14,909 bases of DNA from Sedimenticola sp. (GCA_030619405.1 JAUXBK010000038.1:1-14909); one strand, 5' to 3'. Shown: positions 7,110 to 14,718, numbered from the stretch's first letter. Made by a program: numbers and translations. The notes: generated by a model not told the origin, from the letters alone.

Positions 7110-9100
7110 ATATCAGACTCATCAAGGAAAGCGAATTTCTACGTGTGTGCGAGGCCAGGCTGGATCAGCACGACAGGCTCGCGCTGATCTCCGATATGTG
7201 CCGCGCCAATACCCTGGCCAGTGTCATGCGCGCCGGCTCGGGACACCTTGGCTCCAGCCTGAGCTCCATCGACATCGTCACCTTTCTCTATTACTCGGAG
7301 ATGAATACGCCCGAGCTTGGGTTCACCCACCCCGACCGGGATATCTATTTCTCGTCCAAGGGGCACGATGCACCCGCGTTCTACGCGGTCCTTTACTCGC
7401 TGGGGATCATTCCTGCCGATCAGTTCATGCGGCTGAGAAAGCTGGGCGGTACCCACGGGCATCCCGACCTGGGGACCGAAGGGGTCGAGGCCAACACCGG
7501 TTCTCTCGGCATGGGAATATCCAAGGCCAAGGGAATGGCGATAGCAAAGCATCTGAGCAGTGCCGGGGGACGGATATTTGTGATGACCGGGGATGGGGAG
7601 CTTCAAGAGGGACAGATCTGGGAGTCCCTGCAGACTACCACCCATCAATCGGTCAACAATATAACGGTGATCGTCGATCGTAACCACATTCAGTCGGACA
7701 AGTCGGTGGATGAGATCATCGATCTGGGTGACCTGGAGAAAAAGTTCTCAGCCTTCGGCTGGCACGTCGAGCAGTGCGACGGTCACGATTTCTCCCAGCT
7801 GAAACAGGCCTTTGACGCGCTTTCCCGGGTAACGGACAAGCCAAAGGTGCTGATCGCCGACACCATCAAAGGGAAAGGGATCTCATTCATGGAAGGCCCG
7901 GCCTCCCTGAAAGCAGGGAATGGCCTCTACGGCTGGCATTCCGGCGCCCCGGACAGCGACTCCTTCGACCGGGGATATCGGGAAATCACCGCCCGTATCG
8001 ACACCCGGTTGGATGAACTTGGACTGGCACCCCTGAGCAGCAAATCGGTCGAAACCCGGGGGAGGAAGCGGGAAACACTGAAAGCCCACGCCGAAAAGGT
8101 AGTGGATCATTTCGGAAAAGCTCTGCACAGACTCGGACAGCAGCAGGAGAAAATCGTGGTGCTGGATGCAGATCTCTCCGCCGACTGTGGTCTGCGCCCG
8201 TTCGAGCATGCCTTCCCGGAGCGTTTCATCGAGAATGGCATTGCGGAGCAGGATATGGTTTCCACCGCCGGGGGCCTGGCGCTCCAGGGTTATCTCCCGG
8301 TCGTAAACTCGTTTGGCGTCTTCCTTGCGTCAAGGGCCAATGAGCAGATCTACAACAACGCCACCGAAGAGACCAGAATCATCTATGTGTGCCACTATGC
8401 CGGGCTCATTCCGGCCGGACCCGGAAAGTCCCATCAGAGTATGCGCGACATCTCCCTGTTCGGTGCATTGCCGGAGATCACCATCATCGAACCCGGCAAC
8501 GGCATCGAAACCGAGCGGGCGCTGGAGTGGTGCGTGAACGAGGCACGACAGAGCTGCATGATCCGGCTGGCTATCTCACCTTCTCCCGTAACCATCCAGC
8601 TTCCGGATGACTATCAGTTCATGCCCGGAAAAGGAAATGTTCTTGGAAGCGGGGACGACAGCGTGCTGTTTGCCTATGGGCCGGTGATGCTGAACGAGGC
8701 ATTAATCGCCCGTCAGCTGCTGATGCAACAGGGGATCTCGCTCAAGGTAGTCGATCTGCCCTGGCTCAATCGGGTCGACACGGCCTGGTTGGAACAGACC
8801 GTTGGTGCGATTCCGACCCTGTTCGTCCTGGATAACCACTCCAACTACGGCGGGCTCGGCGATTCGATCCTAAATGCCTGCAACGCCTCCGAAAAGCTGC
8901 GTGGAACAGAGGTGGTGAAGTTCGCAGTGAAGGGGCATCCCGTATGCGGCACCCCAACGGAGGTGCTCGCTTACCACGGACTCGATGGCGCCAGCCTGGC
9001 ATCACGGATCTCCAACAGACTCGTAACAGGCCGATCCAGACTGCGGGAAGTCTTCGTAGTGCCAGGGGTCGGAGTCAAACCGCGCAAGGTGCAGCGGTAA
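7103..9100 (+). CDS. Transketolase (full-length, operon-specific)
   Basis: A thiamine diphosphate enzyme that moves a two-carbon ketol unit between sugars. The start chosen is ATG 7103, overlapping the cytidylyltransferase stop by 7 bases with aaagg upstream. It gives 665 residues, normal for transketolase; the frame is open further upstream to 6755, but that part lies inside the NeuA gene. Visible residues: His48 in SGHLGSS, His88 in SKGHDAP, His118/His120 in GTHGHPD, TPP/Mg motif GDGELQEG at 163-170 with Asn194 in DRNH, catalytic Glu382 in NGIAEQD, and His444 in GKSHQSM. N-, Pyr- and C-domains are all present. The sequence resembles the split-type transketolase pairs fused into one chain. 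The last roughly 11 codons fall in a REP-like palindrome and are probably not native. Location inside a CMP-sugar operon suggests a dedicated biosynthetic role rather than the pentose phosphate pathway. Confidence 0.9.
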   Translation: MLDIRLIKESEFLRVCEARLDQHDRLALISDMCRANTLASVMRAGSGHLGSSLSSIDIVTFLYYSEMNTPELGFTHPDRDIYFSSKGHDAPAFYAVLYSLGIIPADQFMRLRKLGGTHGHPDLGTEGVEANTGSLGMGISKAKGMAIAKHLSSAGGRIFVMTGDGELQEGQIWESLQTTTHQSVNNITVIVDRNHIQSDKSVDEIIDLGDLEKKFSAFGWHVEQCDGHDFSQLKQAFDALSRVTDKPKVLIADTIKGKGISFMEGPASLKAGNGLYGWHSGAPDSDSFDRGYREITARIDTRLDELGLAPLSSKSVETRGRKRETLKAHAEKVVDHFGKALHRLGQQQEKIVVLDADLSADCGLRPFEHAFPERFIENGIAEQDMVSTAGGLALQGYLPVVNSFGVFLASRANEQIYNNATEETRIIYVCHYAGLIPAGPGKSHQSMRDISLFGALPEITIIEPGNGIETERALEWCVNEARQSCMIRLAISPSPVTIQLPDDYQFMPGKGNVLGSGDDSVLFAYGPVMLNEALIARQLLMQQGISLKVVDLPWLNRVDTAWLEQTVGAIPTLFVLDNHSNYGGLGDSILNACNASEKLRGTEVVKFAVKGHPVCGTPTEVLAYHGLDGASLASRISNRLVTGRSRLREVFVVPGVGVKPRKVQR

Positions 9101-9136
9101 TGGCAACAGAGTTAAGGCGGTTTGACTCCGACCCCT
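9064..9136. repeat. REP-like long palindrome overlapping transketolase 3' end
   Basis: The 19-base ggggtcggagtcaaaccgc (9065-9083) recurs as an exact inverted copy at 9117-9135. One more A-T pair outside gives 20-bp arms around a 33-base loop. The left arm and part of the loop encode the C-terminal tail of the transketolase; the stop at 9098-9100 lies in the loop. Arms of the type ggggtcagagtcaa..ttgactctgacccc are common intergenic REP-type sequences in gammaproteobacteria. Such a hairpin between genes could stabilise upstream mRNA or reduce read-through into the next genes. Confidence 0.75.
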
Positions 9137-9168
9137 TCGATCAATATTCGCCTTACAGGTAATTGAGA

Positions 9169-10569
9169 ATGAACGCGCACAATCCCCTGTTACTGATCCC
9201 GGTCGAAAACCAGGTGAGAGAGTTCGATCCAAAACTGCTGCTCGCCTGCGTCGCCGCACAACGCGGGTTTTCCTCCGTGATCGGTTCACGCCGGGAACTG
9301 GAATTCAATATCGATAACTTTCCACGCGCTATCTACCTTTCCAAGAGCATGACCATTCGCAGCCTGCTCTTTTTCCGGATCGCCAGGCGTCTTGGCCACA
9401 AGATCACCGCCTGGGATGAGGAGGCCCTGGTGCACCTCCCGCCGGAGACCTATTTCTCGAGACGGCTCGATAAAGCGACCATCCGTTATGTAACCCGGCT
9501 TTTTGCCTGGGGCCAGGATAATGCTGAATTGTGGCAACATTACCCGAACCTGCCGGCAGAGTTGGAGATCCATCCCATCGGCAATCCCCGCAGTGACATG
9601 CTGCGTGCCGAGATACGTGCCTTCTATGAAAAGGACGCCGCTGATCTACGACAGACACATGGCGATTTTATCCTGGTCAATACCAATTTCAATCATGTAA
9701 ACAGCTTTGGCCCGGACATGAACCTGTTCAACAGTCGGGAAAGATCACTGAAAGGGGCGAAGTTCGGCCGGGCGGCCCGAGGCATGAGTCAGGAGTATGC
9801 CGAGGGGTTATGGGAACACAAACACGCCGTATTCAGCAGCTTCCGGGAGATGATCCCGAAACTCGAGCAGTCGTTTCCGGACCACACGATCATCGTCCGG
9901 CCACACCCGACAGAAAAGCGTGAGATCTACCACCGTATTGCAGCGCGGTACGAGCGAATGAGAGTAATCAACGAGGGCAATATCGTCCCCTGGCTGATGG
10001 CCACCCGGGCCGTCATCCACAACGGCTGCACCACCGGTGTCGAGGCCTACGTCCTGGGCATACCGGCCATCAGCTACCGGGCGGTCGTCGACGAGCGATA
10101 CGACGATGGTTTCTACCACCTCCCCAATCGCCTGAGCCACCAGTGCTTCGATTTCGATCAGCTCGAAGAGATGCTTCGAAAGATCATGGCGGGCAAACTG
10201 GGCGCCGCCAGCGGCGCGGAGCGTCGCATCCTGTACAAGCGATACCTCTCCTCCCAGGAAGGTCCATTGGCGTGTGAGCGGATCATCGATATTCTGGAAC
10301 AAACACAGAACGACACGGAATCTGAACAGCGGGCAGGCGGTCACCGCTACGAGCGCTGGCTGTTGAGCCGGGGTCTGCGGCTCGCGCGCATGGTGAAGTC
10401 CAGAATCCCGGGGTCTCACAACCGCCCTGCGTATCAACGCCACCGCTTTCCCGGTCTGTCGCTGGAAGAGGTCCATTCCAGGGTATCCCGGTTTCAGGCG
10501 CTGCTCGGGTACGGAAACCGGCTGAAAGTGGAAAGAGTCTCCAACGTGCTTTTCCGCATCAATGCCTGA
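9169..10569 (+). CDS. Surface carbohydrate biosynthesis protein, paralogue 1
   Basis: Member of the 'surface carbohydrate biosynthesis' family (surf_polysacc type), 466 residues from ATG 9169; a TTG at 9163 is possible, but ATG has a caggt ribosome-binding site 8 bases upstream. Conserved blocks: PVENQVREFDPKLLLACVAA at 11-30, WDEEALVHLPP near 86, GNPRSDMLR near 141, VNTNFNHVN, RPHPTEK around 244-249, and a C-terminal HNGCTTGVEAYVLGIPAISY beginning at His284. The two-lobed layout with HP..E and (T/S)GVEA..LG.P motifs resembles GT-B glycosyltransferases and polysaccharide (glycero)phosphotransferases. A role in transferring the CMP-activated sugar is inferred from this and the operon. No membrane segment is seen. 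Its tandem paralogue follows directly. Confidence 0.75.
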   Translation: MNAHNPLLLIPVENQVREFDPKLLLACVAAQRGFSSVIGSRRELEFNIDNFPRAIYLSKSMTIRSLLFFRIARRLGHKITAWDEEALVHLPPETYFSRRLDKATIRYVTRLFAWGQDNAELWQHYPNLPAELEIHPIGNPRSDMLRAEIRAFYEKDAADLRQTHGDFILVNTNFNHVNSFGPDMNLFNSRERSLKGAKFGRAARGMSQEYAEGLWEHKHAVFSSFREMIPKLEQSFPDHTIIVRPHPTEKREIYHRIAARYERMRVINEGNIVPWLMATRAVIHNGCTTGVEAYVLGIPAISYRAVVDERYDDGFYHLPNRLSHQCFDFDQLEEMLRKIMAGKLGAASGAERRILYKRYLSSQEGPLACERIIDILEQTQNDTESEQRAGGHRYERWLLSRGLRLARMVKSRIPGSHNRPAYQRHRFPGLSLEEVHSRVSRFQALLGYGNRLKVERVSNVLFRINA

Positions 10570-10585
10570 CCACCGGAAAACACAC

Positions 10586-11980
10586 ATGAAACTGGACAAG
10601 AGACCACTCATCATCCCGGTGGAGAACCAGGTTCGGGAACTCGACCCGAAACTCCTGCTGGCCTGTGTCGCCGCCAGACGGGGATTTCCGTCGATCATCG
10701 GCTCCCATCGGACCATCGACCTGAGGATCGCCTCACTCCCGCGCAGCCTCTACCTGTGCAAGAGCTTTACGGTGATGAACCTGAAGATGTTTCGAATCAT
10801 CCACAGGCTCGGGCACCAGATCCTCTCCTGGGACGAAGAGGCGCTGATACATCTGCCACCCGATATGTATTTCTCCCGGAGACTCTCCCCGCTCACTCTG
10901 AAATATGTGTCACAGCTGTTTGCCTGGGGGTCGGATAACATCGATCTGTGGCGCCGCTACCCGGAGATGCCACCGAGGATACCTATCCATGCAACCGGGA
11001 ACCCGAGAGGTGACATGCTGCGGCCGGAGCTCCGGCCTTTCTATGAAAAAGAGGCGAAGGAGCTCCGGAACCGTTACGGTGATTTCATCCTCATCAACAC
11101 CAACTTCAACCACGTCAACGCCTTCTACCCTGCCCAGAATCTGTTCCGGCCCGCAGTCAACGGACAGAAAAAACCGCCGTTCGGCAAGGCGGCGAGAGGC
11201 ATGAGCGTGGAGTTTGCAGAGCGACTCCACCAGCACAAGCTGGCACTGTTCGGCTATTTCAAGGAGCTGATTCCTGCCCTCGAACGCGCCTTTCCGGGTA
11301 TCGATATCGTGGTCCGCCCCCACCCCACTGAAAACCCGGCGCTCTACCAGCGTATCGCAGCAGGTTGTGAGCGGGTTCAGGTGACCAACGAAGGCAACGT
11401 GGTCCCTTGGCTGATGGCCACCCGGGCGCTGGTGCACAACGGCTGCACTACCGGCGTCGAGGCGTTTGCCATGGGCATCCCGGCCATCAGTTACCGGCCG
11501 AGCAGAGACAGGGTGATCGACGAAGGGTTCTATCACCTGGCACACAAACTCAGTCACCAGTGTTTCGACCTGGAGGCACTGAAGCAGCAGCTGCGCGACA
11601 TCCTAGACGGGCGGCTCGGTGCTGCTACCGGTAGCGAACGGCGGTTTCTGTTGAAACAGTACATGGCGGCACAGGATGGCCCCCTCGCCTGTGAGCGGAT
11701 CGTGGACGCCCTGGAGGGCTTTAGCGGGGAGATGGTGAAACCACCATCCTCCTCCCTGGCGGCGGGCCACCTCCTCTCCCGGGGGCGACGGGTGGTCAAG
11801 TGGGCGAAACAGTATCTGCCGGGCAGTCACGCCCCGCCACGGTTTCACCGGCACCGCTTCCCCGGCATCACCGTAACCGATCTGCGCGAGCGGCTGAACC
11901 GGCTGCAGCAGCTCCTGGGTGACGAAACGAAACTGAAGGTGGAGAAGATACACGATCAGGTATTCCGCATCAGTGTCTGA
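10586..11980 (+). CDS. Surface carbohydrate biosynthesis protein, paralogue 2
   Basis: Tandem duplicate of the preceding gene, about 60% identical by eye over the whole length. The start at 10586 (464 residues) aligns with the paralogue's N-terminus (RPLIIPVENQVRELDPKLLL). An earlier in-frame ATG at 10562, overlapping the previous stop codon, would add eight unconserved residues. All blocks are kept: WDEEALIHLPP, GNPRGDMLR, INTNFNHVN, RPHPTEN and HNGCTTGVEAFAMGIPAISY. Divergence concentrates in the N-terminal lobe and in the linker before the last roughly 60 residues, as expected if the two have different acceptors but the same donor. Both end in a 'HRFPG' block followed by a conserved LKVE..V.FRI tail. 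The assignment as glycosyltransferase-like is inferred from motif layout and context. Confidence 0.75.
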   Translation: MKLDKRPLIIPVENQVRELDPKLLLACVAARRGFPSIIGSHRTIDLRIASLPRSLYLCKSFTVMNLKMFRIIHRLGHQILSWDEEALIHLPPDMYFSRRLSPLTLKYVSQLFAWGSDNIDLWRRYPEMPPRIPIHATGNPRGDMLRPELRPFYEKEAKELRNRYGDFILINTNFNHVNAFYPAQNLFRPAVNGQKKPPFGKAARGMSVEFAERLHQHKLALFGYFKELIPALERAFPGIDIVVRPHPTENPALYQRIAAGCERVQVTNEGNVVPWLMATRALVHNGCTTGVEAFAMGIPAISYRPSRDRVIDEGFYHLAHKLSHQCFDLEALKQQLRDILDGRLGAATGSERRFLLKQYMAAQDGPLACERIVDALEGFSGEMVKPPSSSLAAGHLLSRGRRVVKWAKQYLPGSHAPPRFHRHRFPGITVTDLRERLNRLQQLLGDETKLKVEKIHDQVFRISV

Positions 11981-12017
11981 GTTTCAGGACCAATCAGCTT
12001 ATTTACTGGAGAGAATG

Positions 12018-12881
12018 ATGAAAATCTTGATATTGGGTCTGGGAAAATCCGGGACCACGGCACTCGTCTACAAGATCGCTGCCGGCAAGCCGGGGTGTCG
12101 TGCGTTCTCCGGTGGCAAGCCGGGAAAGCATATCGGCAACTACCCGGATGCCGTCTACAAACACACCTACAGCGCCCGCAAGGGAAAGGACTTCGAGCTC
12201 TATCGCGAGCACCTGCGCCACGAAAACTATGACCGGAAGATATGGATGGCCCGTGACCCCCGGGATGCCGCGGTCAGCCGGATGCTCTATCGCTGGCACC
12301 GGGGATATTTTGGTCACAGGCAGCAGTACCAGGCGCACCTCGACCGGGTCCGTCAGAAAGAGTGGCAGCCCGGTTCGATCTCTTTCTCCGAGATCTGCGG
12401 ATACTCCGGCCATGATGGTTTTTCCCGTTCCCTGGAGGAAGTGGTGGAGGGGGAACAGAGCCGTTATCGGCAGATGGTCGAGTTCGTCGGCGGGCTTGGA
12501 GCGGAGTGGCACCTGTTCACCTTCGAGCAGATGGTGGAGAAACGGTTCGACCACCTGAACCAGTACCTCGGATTCGAGGTCGGGGAGGATACCGAGATCC
12601 CGCAGTCGACCGGCAAGGCCAAGGTGATTCGAAAGAAGGCCACCGGCGACTGGCGCCACTGGTTTACCGAACAGGACGTGGGGCTGTTCAGGTCCGCCTA
12701 CACACCTTATATGGAGCTGATCGGTTATGACACGAATGACTGGGAGCTCGCACCCGAACCGATCATAGAGCCCGAGTTCTCATCACTCTACATGCAGCGC
12801 CTTCCGGAGCGGCTGAAGCGGGACACCGCAGCGCGAATCAAAGGGCAGGCATTCCATCTCTTCCGGAGAAAGGCCAGCTGA
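12018..12881 (+). CDS. Sulfotransferase-family protein
   Basis: Expected to transfer sulfate from PAPS to a hydroxyl, probably on the glycan made by this operon. The 5'-phosphosulfate loop is at the very N-terminus: ILGLGKSGTTAL, with Lys10, Ser11, Gly12, Thr13 and Thr14. The 3'-phosphate motif is ARDPRDAAVS, with Arg79 and Ser87. Further blocks HLFTFEQMVEKRFDHLNQYLG and the WRHWFT motif near the C-terminus are typical of the fold. Length is 287 residues. The start at 12018 (or ATG 12015) is preferred because ggag lies 6 bases upstream and it brings the P-loop to the N-terminus as expected. A GTG at 11973 would overlap the preceding gene. It lies 37 bases after the paralogue pair and 3 bases before the phosphatase gene. 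Confidence 0.83.
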   Translation: MKILILGLGKSGTTALVYKIAAGKPGCRAFSGGKPGKHIGNYPDAVYKHTYSARKGKDFELYREHLRHENYDRKIWMARDPRDAAVSRMLYRWHRGYFGHRQQYQAHLDRVRQKEWQPGSISFSEICGYSGHDGFSRSLEEVVEGEQSRYRQMVEFVGGLGAEWHLFTFEQMVEKRFDHLNQYLGFEVGEDTEIPQSTGKAKVIRKKATGDWRHWFTEQDVGLFRSAYTPYMELIGYDTNDWELAPEPIIEPEFSSLYMQRLPERLKRDTAARIKGQAFHLFRRKAS

Positions 12882-12884
12882 CGC

Positions 12885-13370
12885 ATGGAACGAATCATAC
12901 TCGGTATAAAGCTTGTCGCCTTCGATTTCGACGGCGTCTTCACCGACAATATGGTGTACGTGCTGCAGGACGGCCGTGAGTCCGTCCGCTGCTCGCGAAG
13001 CGACGGGCTGGGACTGGAGAAGCTCCGGCGCCTGGGGATAGCGACAGCCATCATCTCCACCGAGACCAACCCGGTGGTGTCGGCCCGTGCCGACAAACTG
13101 AAGGTGCGCTGTATCCAGGGTTGCGAAGACAAACTGGCAGCCTTGGAGGCGTTGACCCGCACCGGCGATTTCGGCCTGGAGGCGGTGGCTTTCGTGGGCA
13201 ACGACATCAACGACCTCGACTGTCTTACCCATGTCGGGCTCCCCATCGTGGTGCAGGATGCCCACCCGGACGTGGTGCCCCATGCAGCCTACCGCACCAG
13301 CCGCCCGGGTGGACAGGGTGCCGTACGTGAGATCTGCGACCTGTTCGAGCGGGTGCTGAAGCAACACTGA
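12885..13370 (+). CDS. KdsC-like HAD phosphatase (ulosonate-phosphate type)
   Basis: A 161-residue C0-type HAD phosphatase of the KdsC family, which dephosphorylates 8- or 9-carbon ulosonic acid phosphates, usually as a tetramer. Motif I is FDFDGVFTDN, with nucleophile Asp14 and acid/base Asp16. The motif II serine/threonine is in AIISTE. Lys83 is in the CEDKLAAL block, and motif IV is GNDINDLDC with Asp107 and Asp110. The C-terminal RPGGQGAVREICDL block is characteristic of the KdsC and CMP-sialate-associated phosphatases. Homologues include KDN-9-phosphate phosphatase, which works with a NeuB that uses a phosphorylated aldose; this suggests, but does not prove, a phosphorylated NeuB product here. 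It is the last gene of the operon, with ggagaaagg about 12 bases upstream. Confidence 0.88.
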   Translation: MERIILGIKLVAFDFDGVFTDNMVYVLQDGRESVRCSRSDGLGLEKLRRLGIATAIISTETNPVVSARADKLKVRCIQGCEDKLAALEALTRTGDFGLEAVAFVGNDINDLDCLTHVGLPIVVQDAHPDVVPHAAYRTSRPGGQGAVREICDLFERVLKQH

Positions 13371-13414
13371 GAAGCCCATCGACGAGCTCAACAGGGTTCA
13401 ACCCCCCCGATTGA

Positions 13415-13457
13415 TTTACCAGCACTTTTCCAACTGCTACACTTGGTTATTAACCAA
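13415..13457 (+). promoter_or_regulatory. Putative promoter and palindromic operator
   Basis: A possible sigma-70-like promoter: tttacc at 13415-13420 and tacact at 13438-13443 with 17 bases between. Immediately downstream, at 13443-13457, is ttggttattaaccaa, with 7-bp perfect arms around a single base. A repressor or autoregulator bound there would cover the transcription start. The site is 65 bp upstream of the LuxR-type gene. The promoter boxes are only fair matches; the palindrome is certain as sequence. Confidence 0.35.
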
Positions 13458-13521
13458 AATGACTGGATAGGATTCCGGTCTGCATTTATGTTGTTTCGGC
13501 TAACGACGGATATTTAAAACC

Positions 13522-14028
13522 GTGTTGAATCAAGCGCTTCAGACGAACAATATCGCAGTCTGTGTGAAGGACCTGAACAAACGGGTCCAGATGCAGAACG
13601 AGGCGTGTCGCCGCATCTGTGGGGACCAGCTGGGAAAACCCTGTGAAATAGGCTGTATGGAACTCTATGAGCAGGATGAGGACCAGCAGTGGAAAGGCTG
13701 GGGCAGCCGAACCTACCGGAACAGCTTCATGCACGGCGGCTTCTACGATGTGACCCTGCTCTGCGGGAGTGACAGCATCATCACCTTCCTGCAGTCACTG
13801 CAGGAAAAGTATGAGATGGCGCTGGCCTACTACCGGGAAAAGGGATTGACCCGGCGCGAGACGGAGGTGGTCTCTCTCAGCATCCGGGGCAGCTCCAACT
13901 CCGAGATCTGCAGGCTGTTATCGATATCCAAAGCAACCCTGAGAACCCACCTCAACAACATCTACCGGAAATTCCGCGATCTGGGAGAGATGCCGGAATT
14001 TCTCCCGGCATCCCGCATCCCGGAATGA
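13522..14028 (+). CDS. LuxR-type regulator with Cys-rich N-terminal half
   Basis: A 168-residue transcription regulator. The C-terminal LuxR/GerE helix-turn-helix lies at about residues 108-160: LTRRETEVVSLSIRG, SSNSEICRLLSISKATLRTH and LNNIYRKF. This matches the family except that the usual VK in 'STVKTH' is LR. The N-terminal 100 residues begin like a PAS domain ('AVCVKDLNKRVQMQNEACRRI') and contain cysteines 14, 29, 33, 41, 45 and 81. The C-x3-C-x7-C-x3-C arrangement at 29-45 suggests metal or Fe-S binding or redox sensing. No receiver domain or sensor kinase is nearby. The GTG at 13522 is the probable start, because an in-frame stop lies 19 bases upstream; the ribosome-binding site is weak. 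It ends 12 bases before the converging FKBP gene. Whether it controls the glycan operon is unknown. Confidence 0.8.
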   Translation: MLNQALQTNNIAVCVKDLNKRVQMQNEACRRICGDQLGKPCEIGCMELYEQDEDQQWKGWGSRTYRNSFMHGGFYDVTLLCGSDSIITFLQSLQEKYEMALAYYREKGLTRRETEVVSLSIRGSSNSEICRLLSISKATLRTHLNNIYRKFRDLGEMPEFLPASRIPE

Positions 14029-14040
14029 TCGCCGGCAGGG

Positions 14041-14718
14041 CTATTTGAGCGACAGCAGTTCGATCTCGAAGATCAAGGTCTCGTTCGGGCCGATCATGCC
14101 ACCGGCGCCCTTGGGGCCGTAACCCAGCTCCGGCGGCAAAAACACCTTCCACTTGGCACCGGGCTGCATGCGGGTGATCGCCTCACGAAAACCGGGGATC
14201 ACCCCGCTCAGCTTGAAGCTGGAGGGTTGGCCCCGTTTGTAGGAGCTGTCGAACTCCGTGCCGTCTACCAGGGTGCCACGGTAGTTGACCGTCACCTCCG
14301 ACTCCGGCTTGGGCGATTCGCCCTTGCCCTCTTTCAGCACGATATATTGAAGCCCGGAATCCAGGGTCTTAACCCCCTCCTTAGATTTATTCTGCTCCAG
14401 AAATTTGCTTCCGGCCACCAGCGCCGTCTCGGCCTTCTGGTTCTTCTCGGCCAACAGTCTCTCCCGCCCATCCTGCAGAGCCTCGCGCATCTGATCCATG
14501 CTGAGCTGCAACGCCCGATCCCGGGTCACGTCATCGATGGCGGCTGTAAATGCGGCTGCATCCACCTTCACACCCTCCTGCTTCAGCTGCTGACCAAACT
14601 GAAAGCCCAGGGTATAGCTGAAACGCTGTTCAGGGGTATCCAGTTCCACGGCCTGAGCCAGCAGGGGCAGCGAGCAGAGCAGAGCCACGGAGAGGGTCCG
14701 TCTTGATTTCAGAGACAT
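14041..14718 (-). CDS. Periplasmic FKBP-type peptidyl-prolyl isomerase (Mip/FkpA-like)
   Basis: A folding helper of the Mip/FkpA/FklB type. The start at 14718 is chosen because it yields a clean signal peptide (positively charged MSLKSRR, a hydrophobic core, then LLAQA cleavage) and has aagga 8 bases upstream; an in-frame ATG at 14775 would add 19 polar residues before it. The 225-residue precursor has an alpha-helical dimerisation region at about 25-125 (FSYTLGFQFGQQLKQEG.., DQMREALQDGRERLLAEKNQKA). The FKBP catalytic domain spans about 135-225, with VNYRGTLVDGTEFDSS, GVIPGFREAI, LGYGPKGAG and the terminal LIFEIELLSL. The pocket tryptophan of many family members (VIPGW) is phenylalanine here. 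It converges on the LuxR-type gene and has no obvious link to the glycan operon. Confidence 0.9.
   Translation of the reverse strand: MSLKSRRTLSVALLCSLPLLAQAVELDTPEQRFSYTLGFQFGQQLKQEGVKVDAAAFTAAIDDVTRDRALQLSMDQMREALQDGRERLLAEKNQKAETALVAGSKFLEQNKSKEGVKTLDSGLQYIVLKEGKGESPKPESEVTVNYRGTLVDGTEFDSSYKRGQPSSFKLSGVIPGFREAITRMQPGAKWKVFLPPELGYGPKGAGGMIGPNETLIFEIELLSLK

Noticed and set aside
9808..10716. Long minus-strand ORF of 302 codons opposite the paralogue pair
   Set aside because: Both paralogues are conserved with each other in the plus-strand frame, so the antisense frame is open by composition only.
11973..12017. GTG 11973 as start of the sulfotransferase
   Set aside because: It overlaps the preceding gene, has no good ribosome-binding site, and would put about 15 extra residues before the P-loop strand that normally begins the fold.
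13991..14012. tgccgg/ccggca hairpin as a terminator between the LuxR-type and FKBP genes
   Set aside because: It lies within the coding end of the LuxR-type gene and lacks a T-run on either strand; it might act as a weak bidirectional stop, but the evidence is too thin.
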